Part shown: positions 5,324-5,452 of the stretch, one piece after another
Layout of the letters: every line of letters begins with the position of its first letter
Position numbering within the stretch: position 1 is the first letter of the stretch
Assembly (NCBI GenBank): GCA_900548125.1
Contig: URJN01000158.1
Span: forward strand, 1-5,452
DNA length: 5,452 bases
Reading direction: 5' to 3'
DNA from: an uncultured Eubacteriales bacterium
Lineage (GTDB): Bacteria; Bacillota; Clostridia; Christensenellales; Aristaeellaceae
Position numbers and translations under genes: made by a program
Notes under the pieces: model-generated
Told to the model about the DNA's origin: nothing
The model's database searches: none
Seen by the model: only the letters and a program-made list of their open reading frames with translations

Positions 5324-5348
5324 CTCCCGCGTTTCATGATTTGTCCCG
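5324..5348 (-). promoter_or_regulatory. Possible CggR operator (direct repeats)
   Basis: The minus strand has CGGGAC (5348-5343) and CGGGAG (5329-5324) with starts 19 bases apart, each followed by an A-rich AAATCA-like stretch. The known B. subtilis CggR operator consists of two CGGGAC-containing direct repeats with a period near 20 bp downstream of the promoter. Here the first copy begins at about +1 and the second in the early leader, so a bound repressor would block initiation or elongation. The second repeat has one mismatch and the TGTC halves are not preserved, so this is a plausible but unproven site. Confidence 0.5.
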
Positions 5349-5367
5349 ATTCAGTGTAGCACAAATC
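5338..5367. promoter_or_regulatory. Inverted repeat flanking the cggR -10 element
   Basis: GATTTGT (5338-5344) and ACAAATC (5361-5367) are exact inverted 7-bp copies separated by 16 bases that contain the -10 hexamer. The arms are about two helical turns apart, as for a dimeric regulator. The inner arm overlaps the first CGGGAC copy. It could be chance. Confidence 0.3.
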
Positions 5368-5381
5368 CATGCGTCTGGCAA
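5353..5381 (-). promoter_or_regulatory. Sigma-A promoter of cggR
   Basis: The minus strand has TTGCCA (5381-5376), a 17-base spacer and TACACT (5358-5353) with an extended TGC. The -10 is identical to that of the pgk promoter, while the -35 is less perfect (TTGCCA against TTGACA). The predicted start is near 5346, giving a leader of about 50 nt to the ATG at 5295. Confidence 0.8.
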
Positions 5382-5404
5382 GGCAGATTCCGATGCAGGA
5401 TTTT

Positions 5405-5451
5405 GCAGGGCGTTTGGCGAAAGAAGAAAAGTTGTGCGTTTGCAGCCCTGC
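5405..5451. repeat. Long-looped inverted repeat upstream of the cggR promoter
   Basis: GCAGGGC (5405-5411) and GCCCTGC (5445-5451) are perfect 7-bp inverted copies with a 33-base purine-rich interval. A GCGTTTG copy lies just inside each arm in direct orientation. With such a large loop the hairpin is weak. No gene is visible in 5382-5452. The arms may be part of a structure that continues outside the window. Confidence 0.25.
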
Positions 5452-5452
5452 C

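Overview
The window is a compact glycolytic locus from a Bacillota (Firmicutes) genome, most likely a moderately GC-rich member of the Clostridia. The basis is a clear CggR-family central glycolytic gene regulator (a Bacillota family), the cofactor-independent phosphoglycerate mutase, strong AGGAGG-type ribosome binding sites and sigma-A-like promoters. The species cannot be named from the sequence. All four genes lie on the minus strand, so transcription runs from high to low coordinates.

Layout in transcription order: a short upstream region with a sigma-A promoter and a possible CggR operator (about 5452-5296); cggR (5295-4267); a 248-base gap holding a second, near-consensus promoter and a structured leader of about 150 nt (4266-4019); pgk (4018-2816); a 151-base spacer with a 14-bp hairpin (2815-2665); tpiA (2664-1915); a 158-base spacer with a terminator-like hairpin (1914-1757); gpmI (1756-230); and an intrinsic terminator (208-175). 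The last ~170 bases hold no gene. They carry two adjacent inverted repeats, then a sequence resembling an ECF sigma factor promoter and a Shine-Dalgarno at the edge, both pointing to a gene that would begin just outside the window.

Pgk, TpiA and GpmI catalyse steps of lower glycolysis and gluconeogenesis: triose phosphate interconversion, 1,3-bisphosphoglycerate to 3-phosphoglycerate with ATP formation, and 3- to 2-phosphoglycerate. CggR is expected to sense fructose-1,6-bisphosphate and regulate this locus. In the textbook arrangement the order is cggR-gapA-pgk-tpiA-gpmI-eno. Here gapA is missing between cggR and pgk, where a strong promoter is found, and eno does not follow gpmI before the terminator.

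The enzymes are ordinary and look intact. I found no undescribed multi-gene system. The points that merit a second look are in the non-coding DNA: the promoter and leader that occupy the gapA position, the hairpins whose G-U pairs exist only in the mRNA strand, and the palindromes plus ECF-like promoter at the left edge.
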